Assembly (NCBI GenBank): GCA_007129985.1
Contig: SKUL01000248.1
Coordinates: 1 to 7,239 of the forward strand
Direction of reading: 5' to 3'
Source of the DNA: Flavobacteriales bacterium
GTDB lineage: Bacteria; Bacteroidota; Bacteroidia; Flavobacteriales_D; SKUL01
Length of the DNA stretch: 7,239 bases
A program made the translations under genes and the position numbers. The stretch's first letter is position 1; each line of letters opens with the position of its first letter. Below the pieces are notes generated by a model. That model saw only the letters and a program-made list of their open reading frames with translations, did not search any database and was not told the DNA's origin. Shown one piece after another: positions 1-6,910 of this stretch.

Positions 1-892
1 CGATGCCGTTGATAAATCCTATCAGCTCGTCTATCAGTCCGCTCAGCAAATCGGGCTCAATCACAGCAAAGCTTTTTTCTTCGGTGGGGCGCTGACGCCG
101 AATACTGCGGAGCACCCCCGTAAGCTCGTCGCGCAATTGGGCATTGCTCACCCCTTCGCGGGCCTTTACCAGCAACTGCGAACCATTTAAGGCTTCGCTA
201 TCCACCATGGTTTTGCCGAATCGCGACGGTATCAGTGCTGCATTGTCGAAGCCCGAGCCGAGAATATTCTCGCCCTCACGCTCAAACACCCCAATCACCC
301 GCGCCTTAGCACCACCAATTTTTACATCGCGGTCCATCGCATTTCCATCCGGAAAAAGCTTATCGGCCACTTCGGCACCGAGAATCACGATATTCCTTCC
401 GGAGGCCGATTCCATTTCGGTAAAGTAGCGCCCCTGCTCAATTTTCAGATTGATTACCTGGTCAAAAGGATGCGTAACCATCGCTACTTCCACGTTCTCC
501 ACAAAGCTGCTGCCGCGTTCAAAGGTGCGGTTGATATTGGCCTGCCACGCCACGTTGCTGGCCAGCACCATGCGGTCGGCGAGCTTGGCTGCCTCCGACA
601 TTTTTGGCTCGGGCCGACGCCAGTACTTCCACCACGCGTATTCTTCGTCGCCCTCCTCAGGGGCGTATGGCCATTTTTGCACCATCACCACGTTGTCCCC
701 AAGGTCTTCAATACTTGCGCGAATGTCGTTTTCGAGGGTATCCACCAGCGTAAAAACCGAGATGATGGCAAAAATACCGATGGTGATTCCGAGCAGAGAC
801 AGCACGGTTCGCAGCCTGTTTACCACAAGTGCGCTGAGTGCAAACTGCACGCTTTCAGCAAAAAGCCTGATATAAATTGCAATGTACTTCAC
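1..892 (-). CDS. MacB-type ABC transporter permease, C-terminus cut off by window edge
   Basis: This is the N-terminal part of an inner-membrane permease of the MacB/FtsX-like ABC superfamily, which usually pairs with a separate ATPase to drive export or mechanical signalling across the envelope. The minus strand is open for 297 codons from a GTG at 892 to the edge. Residues 25-40 read NRLRTVLSLLGITIGI, the classic start of the first membrane helix (about 29-50). A long periplasmic core domain follows, including GRYFT and a VIGVFEREG stretch. Residues 73-96 form a Trp/Glu-rich segment. The last residues (LIDELIGFINGI) lead into the expected second helix, so roughly the last 120 residues, with three helices, lie outside. 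No ATG is available near the start, and GTG gives a normal N-terminus (VKYIAIYIRLFAESVQFAL). No ATPase gene is visible and the substrate cannot be inferred. The family call is firm; the exact subfamily is not. Confidence 0.88.
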   Translation of the reverse strand, partial: MKYIAIYIRLFAESVQFALSALVVNRLRTVLSLLGITIGIFAIISVFTLVDTLENDIRASIEDLGDNVVMVQKWPYAPEEGDEEYAWWKYWRRPEPKMSEAAKLADRMVLASNVAWQANINRTFERGSSFVENVEVAMVTHPFDQVINLKIEQGRYFTEMESASGRNIVILGAEVADKLFPDGNAMDRDVKIGGAKARVIGVFEREGENILGSGFDNAALIPSRFGKTMVDSEALNGSQLLVKAREGVSNAQLRDELTGVLRSIRRQRPTEEKSFAVIEPDLLSGLIDELIGFINGI

Positions 893-909
893 GCAGACAA
901 TGAACAAAA

Positions 910-917
910 CAAAGGTA
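910..917 (-). promoter_or_regulatory. Candidate Bacteroidota -7 promoter element for the ABC permease gene
   Basis: On the minus strand these bases read TACCTTTG, an exact match to the Bacteroidota sigma-ABfr core TAnnTTTG. It lies 17 bases upstream of the GTG start, which would give a short leader. The nearest upstream TTTG that could serve as the -33 element (ending at 942) is 24 bases away, slightly more than the usual 17-23. A six-base match could arise by chance in a region this size, so the call is moderate. Confidence 0.4.
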
Positions 918-1054
918 AGACCCTTTTGGCCACCGATGCTGCAAAAAGTATGAGCGGCATCCGGCGCCTGTGTATGGATTTGAACATTTTCGCTTACTTT
1001 TCAACAGGAGCCAAATAAGCCCGAAATCAGGCCTTAACCTACCCTTAATCTTCG

Positions 1055-1062
1055 TAAAATTG
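1055..1062 (+). promoter_or_regulatory. Candidate -7 promoter element for purH
   Basis: TAAAATTG differs from TAnnTTTG at one base and is followed by CACCC, giving the ATTGCACC look common just upstream of Bacteroidota transcription starts. It lies 39 bases before the preferred TTG start of purH. I see no good TTG at the expected -33 position, so support is weak. If real, it lies inside the 44-codon upstream extension that begins at the ATG at 970, which argues against that longer start. Confidence 0.3.
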
Positions 1063-1101
1063 CACCCTTGTTCAACACCCCTCAAACCCCCCCATATTTC
1101 C

Positions 1102-2622
1102 TTGAAAAAGATTAGCACTGCTCTCATTTCCGTATTTGACAAAACCGGCCTCGAACCCCTTGTGCAAACGCTTCACGACATGAACGTGGAAATCATCAGT
1201 ACGGGCGGCACGCAAACCTTTATCGAAAAACTGGGTGTTCCTGTAACACCGGTGGAGCAGCTTACGGGCTATCCATCTATTTTGGGCGGGAGGGTAAAAA
1301 CGTTGCACCCCAAAGTTTTCGGTGGGATATTGAATCGCCGAAACGACTCCGGCGACCAAGAGCAAATGAAGCAGTACGAACTGCAGAGCATAGACCTTGT
1401 GGTGGTGGACCTCTACCCTTTTGAAGACACTGTGGCAGCGGGAAAGTCGCACGAGGACATCATCGAAAAAATTGACATTGGCGGCATTGCGCTTATCCGC
1501 GCCACGGCCAAAAACTACGCCGACACTACGATTGTGGCTTCCAAAGAAAAGTACCAACCCCTTGTGGACTGCCTCAAAGCAAACAACGGCTCGGTGCCCG
1601 ATGCTACGCGCGCTGAGTTTGCCACGCACGCCTTTCGGGTTTCGTCGGGATACGATACAGCCATTGCCGCCTATCTGGGCAATGACTCCGGTGACAGTTT
1701 CAGCTACCAAAGCGCCAACGGCCATACTTTGCGTTACGGCGAGAACCCCCACCAGCAAGGTGCCTTTTTTGGCGACCTCAACGCGATGTTTGACCAGCTC
1801 CACGGAAAACAACTGAGCTACAACAACCTGCTTGATGTGGATGCGGCTGTATCGCTGATGCTGGAATTCACCCACGACGAGCCCACCTTTGCCATCCTGA
1901 AGCACAACAACGCCTGTGGATTGGCCACACGCAGCAGCCTGAGTGAAGCCTACAAAGCCGCCCTCGCTGCCGACCCCGTTTCGGCCTTTGGAGGAATTCT
2001 TATTGCCAACCGTCCCATTGACATGGCCACCGCTGAGCTTGTAAACGACCTGTTTTGCGAAGTGGTGATTGCTCCGGACTTTGCCCCCGAGGCACAGTCT
2101 TTACTGGAGAGCAAAAAGAACCGTATTCTGCTTCGCCAAAAACTCTTTACCCTGCCCGAAAAGCAGTTTCGCTCTGCCCTCAACGGCGTATTGGTGCAAG
2201 ACCGCGATGCATCCATGGAAGGCGTGGATTCTTTTGAGCTGAAAACCCAAAAAGCCCCCGATGCCCGCGAACAACAAGACCTGGCATTTGCCAACAAAAT
2301 TGCCAAGCACACCAAGAGCAACACCATTGTTTTAGCGAAAAACGGGCAGTTACTGGCCAGCGGAACCGGGCAAACTTCGCGCGTGGATGCACTACGGCAG
2401 GCCATCCACAAGGCAAGGAGCTTTGATTTTGACCTGCAAGGTGCCGTGATGGCCTCGGATGCTTTCTTCCCTTTTCCGGACTGTGTGGAAATCGCACACG
2501 AAGCAGGCATAAGCGCTGTTGTTCAACCCGGTGGAAGCATCAAAGACGAACTTTCAATAGCCTTTTGCGACGCGCACAACATGGCCATGGTCATGACAGG
2601 AGTACGCCATTTTAAACACTGA
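1102..2622 (+). CDS. purH: Bifunctional AICAR formyltransferase / IMP cyclohydrolase PurH
   Basis: PurH catalyses the last two steps of de novo purine synthesis in the cytoplasm: formylation of AICAR by 10-formyl-tetrahydrofolate, then ring closure of FAICAR to IMP. With the TTG start at 1102 the protein has 506 residues, close to the usual family length. The N-terminal MGS-like cyclohydrolase domain shows STGGT (33-37), GGRVKTLHPKVFGG (around 67-71) and VVVDLYPFE. The transformylase domain shows LRYGENPHQ, SYNNLLDVDAA, KHNNACG with the catalytic Lys267-His268 pair, DPVSAFGG, and the C-terminal VQPGGSIKDE and TGVRHFKH. All expected motifs are present, so it should be active. The frame is open back to an ATG at 970, but those 44 extra residues look like translated intergenic DNA; homologues begin near KKISTALISVF. 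There is no clear ribosome-binding site, as is normal in this phylum. Confidence 0.96.
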   Translation: MKKISTALISVFDKTGLEPLVQTLHDMNVEIISTGGTQTFIEKLGVPVTPVEQLTGYPSILGGRVKTLHPKVFGGILNRRNDSGDQEQMKQYELQSIDLVVVDLYPFEDTVAAGKSHEDIIEKIDIGGIALIRATAKNYADTTIVASKEKYQPLVDCLKANNGSVPDATRAEFATHAFRVSSGYDTAIAAYLGNDSGDSFSYQSANGHTLRYGENPHQQGAFFGDLNAMFDQLHGKQLSYNNLLDVDAAVSLMLEFTHDEPTFAILKHNNACGLATRSSLSEAYKAALAADPVSAFGGILIANRPIDMATAELVNDLFCEVVIAPDFAPEAQSLLESKKNRILLRQKLFTLPEKQFRSALNGVLVQDRDASMEGVDSFELKTQKAPDAREQQDLAFANKIAKHTKSNTIVLAKNGQLLASGTGQTSRVDALRQAIHKARSFDFDLQGAVMASDAFFPFPDCVEIAHEAGISAVVQPGGSIKDELSIAFCDAHNMAMVMTGVRHFKH

Positions 2623-2707
2623 CAATGCACGGTGAAAAAAGCGTGAACCCCAAGTCAATTCTATCGTATTAAAACCCTACCTTAGGAACTTCACAATCCA
2701 GCAACAC
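2623..2707 (+). promoter_or_regulatory. purH-mreB gap with weak promoter-like sequence
   Basis: This 85-base gap is the widest between plus-strand genes, so mreB may have its own promoter. TACCTTAG at 2678-2685 matches TAnnTTTG except at one base and is 22 bases before the mreB ATG, but I see no clear -33 TTG. The only inverted repeat noticed is CACG/CGTG (around 2627-2644), with a four-base stem and no T-run, which is not a credible terminator. Read-through from purH is therefore possible. Confidence 0.22.
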
Positions 2708-3733
2708 ATGGGCCTATTCAATTTCTTTACCCAGGAAATCGCCATCGACCTCGGAACCGCCAACACACTCATCATCTACAACGACAAAGTTGTGGTGGAT
2801 GAGCCCTCCATCGTGGCAAAAGACCGCGCCACCGAAAAGGTTATTGCCATCGGACGGCAGGCACAGCAAATGCACGGTAAAACCCACGAGAACATCAAGA
2901 CCATTCGCCCGCTGAAGGACGGTGTAATTGCTGATTTTCAGGCGGCAGAAGCCATGATTCGCGGAATGATAAAGATGATTAAACCCGGAAGGCAGCTCTT
3001 CACCCCGTCGTTGCGCATGGTGATTTGCATCCCGTCGGGCATTACCGAGGTTGAGAAACGCGCCGTTCGCGACTCTGCCGAGCACGCCGGAGCCAAAGAG
3101 GTGTACCTCATCCATGAGCCCATGGCCGCTGCCATCGGTATCGGAATTGACGTAGAAGAGCCCGTGGGTAACATGATTATTGACATCGGCGGGGGAACCT
3201 CCGAAATTGCCGTAATTGCCCTTGGCGGAATTGTGTGCGACAAAAATATTCGCGTAGCCGGCGACGAGTTTACGCAAGACATTGAAGAATACATGCGCCG
3301 TCAGCACAACATTCTGATTGGTGAGCGCACCGCAGAGCAAATCAAAATTGAAGTAGGCTCTGCCCTTACCGAGCTGGATGATCCGCCGGAGGATTTTGCC
3401 GTGCGCGGTCGCGACCTCATGACCGGAATTCCCAAGGAAATTCACGTCTCCTACTCGGAAGTAGCACACGCGTTGGACAAGAGCATCTCTAAAATTGAGG
3501 AGGCCATCCACAGTGCGCTCGAGATGACACCACCCGAGCTTTCGGCCGATATCTACCGCACGGGTATTTACCTCGCGGGAGGTGGTTCGCTGCTGCGCGG
3601 CCTGGACAAACGCATCTCGCTCAAAACAAAACTTCCTGTGCACATTGCCGAAGACCCGCTGAGAGCGGTGGCGCGCGGTACAGGTATCGCCCTCAAAAAC
3701 ATTGACCGTTTCCAGTTCCTGATACGTGATTAA
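2708..3733 (+). CDS. mreB: Rod-shape-determining actin homologue MreB
   Basis: MreB is an ATP-binding bacterial actin that polymerises into short filaments beneath the inner membrane and positions the elongation-phase cell-wall synthesis complex. The 341-residue length is typical. The N-terminus (MGLFNFF) is short and hydrophobic, as expected for a membrane-binding amphipathic segment. Nucleotide-fold motifs are intact: phosphate-1 DLGTANT (14-20), HEPMAAAIG in the connecting region, phosphate-2 DIGGGTSE (159-166) and the adenosine motif GIYLAGGGSLLRGLD (286-300). The ATG at 2708 gives the standard start. It heads the mreBCD-mrdA-rodA cluster and is 29 bases upstream of mreC. No key residue appears changed. 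Confidence 0.98.
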   Translation: MGLFNFFTQEIAIDLGTANTLIIYNDKVVVDEPSIVAKDRATEKVIAIGRQAQQMHGKTHENIKTIRPLKDGVIADFQAAEAMIRGMIKMIKPGRQLFTPSLRMVICIPSGITEVEKRAVRDSAEHAGAKEVYLIHEPMAAAIGIGIDVEEPVGNMIIDIGGGTSEIAVIALGGIVCDKNIRVAGDEFTQDIEEYMRRQHNILIGERTAEQIKIEVGSALTELDDPPEDFAVRGRDLMTGIPKEIHVSYSEVAHALDKSISKIEEAIHSALEMTPPELSADIYRTGIYLAGGGSLLRGLDKRISLKTKLPVHIAEDPLRAVARGTGIALKNIDRFQFLIRD

Positions 3734-3762
3734 CACAACCCTGAAAGCAAGGCCGTGACTCG

Positions 3763-4584
3763 ATGCGCAACCTGATACAGTTCATCCTGCGTTACAAAGA
3801 TTTCTTCCTGTTTTTAACGCTTCAGGTTCTCGCTCTTTACTTGCTTTTTTCGGCCAACGTGTACCACGGAACGGTGGCGCATACGGTAGCCCGCGATTAC
3901 GTGGCGGGGATGCAACAAACACGGAGCAGCATGCGCGAGTATTTTCAGCTCAGGCAAGACAACCAGGAACTCGCAAGGCAAAACCAGATTCTACTCAACC
4001 GCCAGCGAAACTCCTATCGCCGCGTGGACAACGAGTACATGATTGTGGACGACACCCTGATGCTTATTCAATACCGCTACGTTCCGGCGCAGGTAATCAA
4101 CTCAAGCATCACCAAGCAAAAAAACTACCTCACCCTAAACAGGGGAAAACTCGATGGAATCAACCCCAATATGGGCGTTGTAACCGAGCAAGGCGTTGTG
4201 GGAATAGTACGCAATGCGTCGCGCCATTTCGCTACGGTCATTCCGATTATCAACGTATCGTTTGAACTGAGCGTCCAAACCAAACGCGGCAATCATTTTG
4301 GCCTTGTGCGTTGGGACGGCAAAGACCCCGGCTACGCTTTTGTGGAAGACATGGCCAAACACGCGGATGTGCAGGTTGGCGACAGCATTGTGACGCGCGG
4401 TGCATCGGCTATTTTCCCACCCGGATTGCTGATTGGAACCGTTGACGAAGTAGAGGATATTCCGGGCAGCAACTTTCATCAGATACGCATGAAACTGGCC
4501 CAGCCATACCGAAACATGAATCACGTGTATGTGATACAAAACGCTTTGAGACAAGAACAACTCGACCTTGAACAAACCCCGTAG
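3763..4584 (+). CDS. mreC: Rod-shape-determining protein MreC
   Basis: MreC is a bitopic inner-membrane protein whose periplasmic part forms oligomers and activates PBP2-RodA during elongation. The 273-residue product has a short cytoplasmic N-terminus, one membrane helix (about 13-31), and a polar Gln/Asn/Arg-rich segment (about 45-85) suited to the usual dimerising coiled coil. The beta-rich periplasmic domain follows (about 100-260). Family signatures include the GVVTEQGVVGIV stretch (138-149) and VGDSIVTRGASAIFPPGLLIGTV (205-227), equivalent to the conserved GD-V-TSG---FPPG-PVG motif. Sequence conservation in MreC is low in general, but order between mreB and mreD makes the call secure. 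The stop is followed after three bases by the mreD ATG, suggesting translational coupling. Confidence 0.95.
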   Translation: MRNLIQFILRYKDFFLFLTLQVLALYLLFSANVYHGTVAHTVARDYVAGMQQTRSSMREYFQLRQDNQELARQNQILLNRQRNSYRRVDNEYMIVDDTLMLIQYRYVPAQVINSSITKQKNYLTLNRGKLDGINPNMGVVTEQGVVGIVRNASRHFATVIPIINVSFELSVQTKRGNHFGLVRWDGKDPGYAFVEDMAKHADVQVGDSIVTRGASAIFPPGLLIGTVDEVEDIPGSNFHQIRMKLAQPYRNMNHVYVIQNALRQEQLDLEQTP

Positions 4585-4587
4585 CAG

Positions 4588-5103
4588 ATGGCCGTAGTGG
4601 TGCAAAACATATTGCGTTTACTGGTTCTGATTCTCTTTCAGGGATTGATTCTCAATTCTATTGGACTTTGGAACGGACAGGTTCAGCCCATGCTCTACGT
4701 ATTGGGTATTTTGATGCTTCCCATTGAAGCTCCTGTTTGGGTGGTGCTCATCGCCTGCTTTTTCACCGGGGCATCGGTAGATTTGTTTCTCGACACGCTC
4801 GGCATGCACACATCAGCCTGCTTGGTGCTGGGCATATTGAGAGCCCGTATCCTGGCACTTTTTGCTCCGCGCGATGGCTACGAAATAGGCATCCGACCGC
4901 GCATTGATGCCCTGGGTTTGCAATGGTTTGTGTCGTACGCGGGAATTCTCATTCTGGTACATCACCTCTGGTTGTTCTTTCTTGAGGTGTTCAGGTTTAG
5001 CTCCTTCTTCCACACATTTGCACGGGCTTTTGGCAGCGCAATCTTTACCCTGATGCTTTGCGTGTTGGTGCAATACCTTTTCTTCTTCAAAAGGCGTTTG
5101 TAA
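4588..5103 (+). CDS. mreD: Rod-shape-determining membrane protein MreD
   Basis: MreD is a small polytopic inner-membrane protein that accompanies MreC in the elongation complex; its exact biochemical role is unsettled. This 171-residue product is strongly hydrophobic, with likely membrane helices around 8-28, 34-46, 50-68, 74-92, 113-133 and 147-167, and ends in a basic FFFKRRL tail. The GASVDLFLDTLGMHTSAC stretch (61-78) matches the best-conserved MreD region, in which an Asp-containing helix end is followed by a G-x-H/N segment. It sits in the standard place, three bases after mreC and three bases before mrdA. MreD proteins diverge greatly, so the call depends on the motif together with position. 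Confidence 0.92.
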   Translation: MAVVVQNILRLLVLILFQGLILNSIGLWNGQVQPMLYVLGILMLPIEAPVWVVLIACFFTGASVDLFLDTLGMHTSACLVLGILRARILALFAPRDGYEIGIRPRIDALGLQWFVSYAGILILVHHLWLFFLEVFRFSSFFHTFARAFGSAIFTLMLCVLVQYLFFFKRRL

Positions 5104-5106
5104 AGG

Positions 5107-6909
5107 ATGGACTTCAGCGACCGCAAATACGTAATCGGGACCATAATAGTGGTGGTGGCGCTGGTTTTCATTGTGCGCTTGTTTTTTATTCAGGTGGTTG
5201 ATGAGCAATGGAAGGCGAAGGCAGCCAATATTTCTGAGCGCAAAATCACCATCTATCCCGCACGCGGACTCATTTTTGACCGCAACGGAAAGCTTATGGT
5301 GGGCAATACCGCCGTGTACGACTTGATGGTGATTCCGAAAGATGTGCGCAACCTCGACACTGCTCTCTTTTGCAAAGTGGTGGATGTAACGCTTGAGCAA
5401 TTCATCGAGAAGATGTCCGCCGCAAGGAAATTCTCGTCGTACAAGCCGTCTATTTTTGAAAAGCAAATTCCCGCCGACCAGTACGCCCGCATTGCCGAGC
5501 AGATGCATCATTTTGGCGGATTTTACAGCCAATCGCGAACGCTGCGCAGCTACCCCGACAGCATTGCCGCGCACCTTCTGGGTTATGTGAGCGAGGCCAG
5601 TCGCGCGAATATCGAGAAAGACCCCTACTACCGTCCGGGCGATTACATCGGAGCCAACGGCGTGGAAAACATCTACGAAAAGGCGCTGCGCGGAAAGCGC
5701 GGTTCCAAACTGGTGGTGGTGGATGTGCACAATCGCGTGCAGGGCAGTTACAAGGAGGGACGATATGACACCATGGCCTACGCCGGCAAGGACCTTACAG
5801 CCTCCATTGACCTCGAACTACAGAAATACGGCGAGGCTCTTCTGAAAAACAAGCGCGGAAGTATTGTGGCCATCGAACCTGCCACAGGAGAGATACTCGC
5901 CATGGTGACCAATCCCTCCTACAATCCCAATCTGCTGGTAGGTCGCGTGCGAAGCGCCAACTACCAGAAACTGGCCAAGGACACCCTCAATCCGCTGTTC
6001 AACAGAGCGGTGATGGCGCAATATCCCCCGGGCTCTACTTTTAAGTTGGTCAACGCTTTGATTGGACTGGAGGAAGAAACCATCACCACACGCAGTTACT
6101 ACACCTGCAACATGGGCTACTACTACGGAAGCCGCAGGTTGGGCTGCCACGCACACAATTCGCATACGGGTTTTCACTACAGCATTGAAACGTCGTGCAA
6201 CGCATACTATTGCAATGTTTTTAAGGGCATTATTGACAAATATCCCAACGCCGAAACGGGTTACAATCATTGGCGCGACTACGTAATGAACTTCGGATTG
6301 GGCCGTAAGTTGGGCGTGGACATCACCAGTGAGGTGAGCGGTTTTGTTCCGCCATCAACCTATTACGACCGGTACTACGGACAACATCGCTGGAAACCCC
6401 ACACCATTATCTCTCTGGCCATCGGGCAGGGCGAGCTGGGAGTTACTCCCTTGCAAATGGCCAATATGTGCGCCGTAATTGCCAACCGCGGCTGGTTTTA
6501 CGCCCCCCACGTTATCAAAGCCATTGATGGCGAACCCCTGACTGATTCAACGTACACCGTGAAAAACCACACCGGCATAGACCCGAAATGGTACGAAGAA
6601 ACCATCCAGGGGATGTACCAGGTCATTGAGCGCGGAACCGGCCGCGGAGCCAAGTTTGGAGATATTGAGATGTGCGGAAAAACGGGTACTGCCCAAAACC
6701 CACACGGTAAGGACCACTCCATTTTCATTGCTTTTGCACCCAAGGACGACCCACAGATTGCCATGGCGGTGTACGTGGAAAACGTTGGATTCGGCAGCAC
6801 ATGGGCGGCTCCCATTACCAGCCTGATGATAGAAAAATACCTCACCGACAGCATTTCGAGGCCTCACATTGAGCAGCGAATGCTGGATGCAAACCTCCTG
6901 ACTGACTGA
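5107..6909 (+). CDS. mrdA: Penicillin-binding protein 2 (elongation transpeptidase)
   Basis: PBP2 is the class B transpeptidase that cross-links new peptidoglycan strands made by RodA during side-wall growth. It is anchored in the inner membrane with its catalytic domain in the periplasm. The 600-residue protein has one N-terminal helix (about 8-30), the dimerisation/pedestal region opening with PARGLIFDRNG (51-61), and a transpeptidase domain from about 245. Active-site motifs are complete: STFK (310-313, Ser310 nucleophile), SCN (363-365) and KTGT (525-528). Between the first two lies an unusual cluster with Cys334, Cys347, His348, His350, His353, His357 and Cys364, which may bind metal. 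The ATG lies three bases after the mreD stop; AGG abuts it directly and is too close to act as a normal ribosome-binding site. The rodA reading frame starts one base after the stop. Confidence 0.97.
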   Translation: MDFSDRKYVIGTIIVVVALVFIVRLFFIQVVDEQWKAKAANISERKITIYPARGLIFDRNGKLMVGNTAVYDLMVIPKDVRNLDTALFCKVVDVTLEQFIEKMSAARKFSSYKPSIFEKQIPADQYARIAEQMHHFGGFYSQSRTLRSYPDSIAAHLLGYVSEASRANIEKDPYYRPGDYIGANGVENIYEKALRGKRGSKLVVVDVHNRVQGSYKEGRYDTMAYAGKDLTASIDLELQKYGEALLKNKRGSIVAIEPATGEILAMVTNPSYNPNLLVGRVRSANYQKLAKDTLNPLFNRAVMAQYPPGSTFKLVNALIGLEEETITTRSYYTCNMGYYYGSRRLGCHAHNSHTGFHYSIETSCNAYYCNVFKGIIDKYPNAETGYNHWRDYVMNFGLGRKLGVDITSEVSGFVPPSTYYDRYYGQHRWKPHTIISLAIGQGELGVTPLQMANMCAVIANRGWFYAPHVIKAIDGEPLTDSTYTVKNHTGIDPKWYEETIQGMYQVIERGTGRGAKFGDIEMCGKTGTAQNPHGKDHSIFIAFAPKDDPQIAMAVYVENVGFGSTWAAPITSLMIEKYLTDSISRPHIEQRMLDANLLTD

Positions 6910-6910
6910 T

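Noticed and set aside
470..1018. Plus-strand open frame of 182 codons over the ABC permease and intergenic DNA
   Set aside because: The minus strand encodes a clear MacB-type permease through this region, and the plus-strand product has unnatural His/Arg-rich composition with no known motif.
1087..1093. Run of seven C just before the purH start as a phase-variation tract
   Set aside because: It is short, outside the coding region and not between promoter elements, and purH is a housekeeping gene. Length change here would have no obvious switching effect.
1072..1905. Minus-strand open frame of 277 codons opposite the first half of purH
   Set aside because: It is a shadow of purH, low in complexity and without recognisable motifs; the same applies to the minus-strand frame at 1950-2510.
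2627..2644. CACG/CGTG inverted repeat after purH as a terminator
   Set aside because: The stem is only four base pairs with a ten-base loop and no following T-run.
2714..3736. A 340-codon open frame on the minus strand opposite nearly all of mreB
   Set aside because: Its ends track those of mreB and its product has no recognisable domain. Long antisense frames arise from codon bias in conserved genes, and the plus strand has unmistakable MreB motifs.
6893..6899. ACCTCCT next to the rodA start, resembling the 16S rRNA anti-Shine-Dalgarno tail
   Set aside because: It is on the coding strand, so it cannot pair with the ribosome tail, and it simply encodes Asn-Leu-Leu codons near the end of PBP2.
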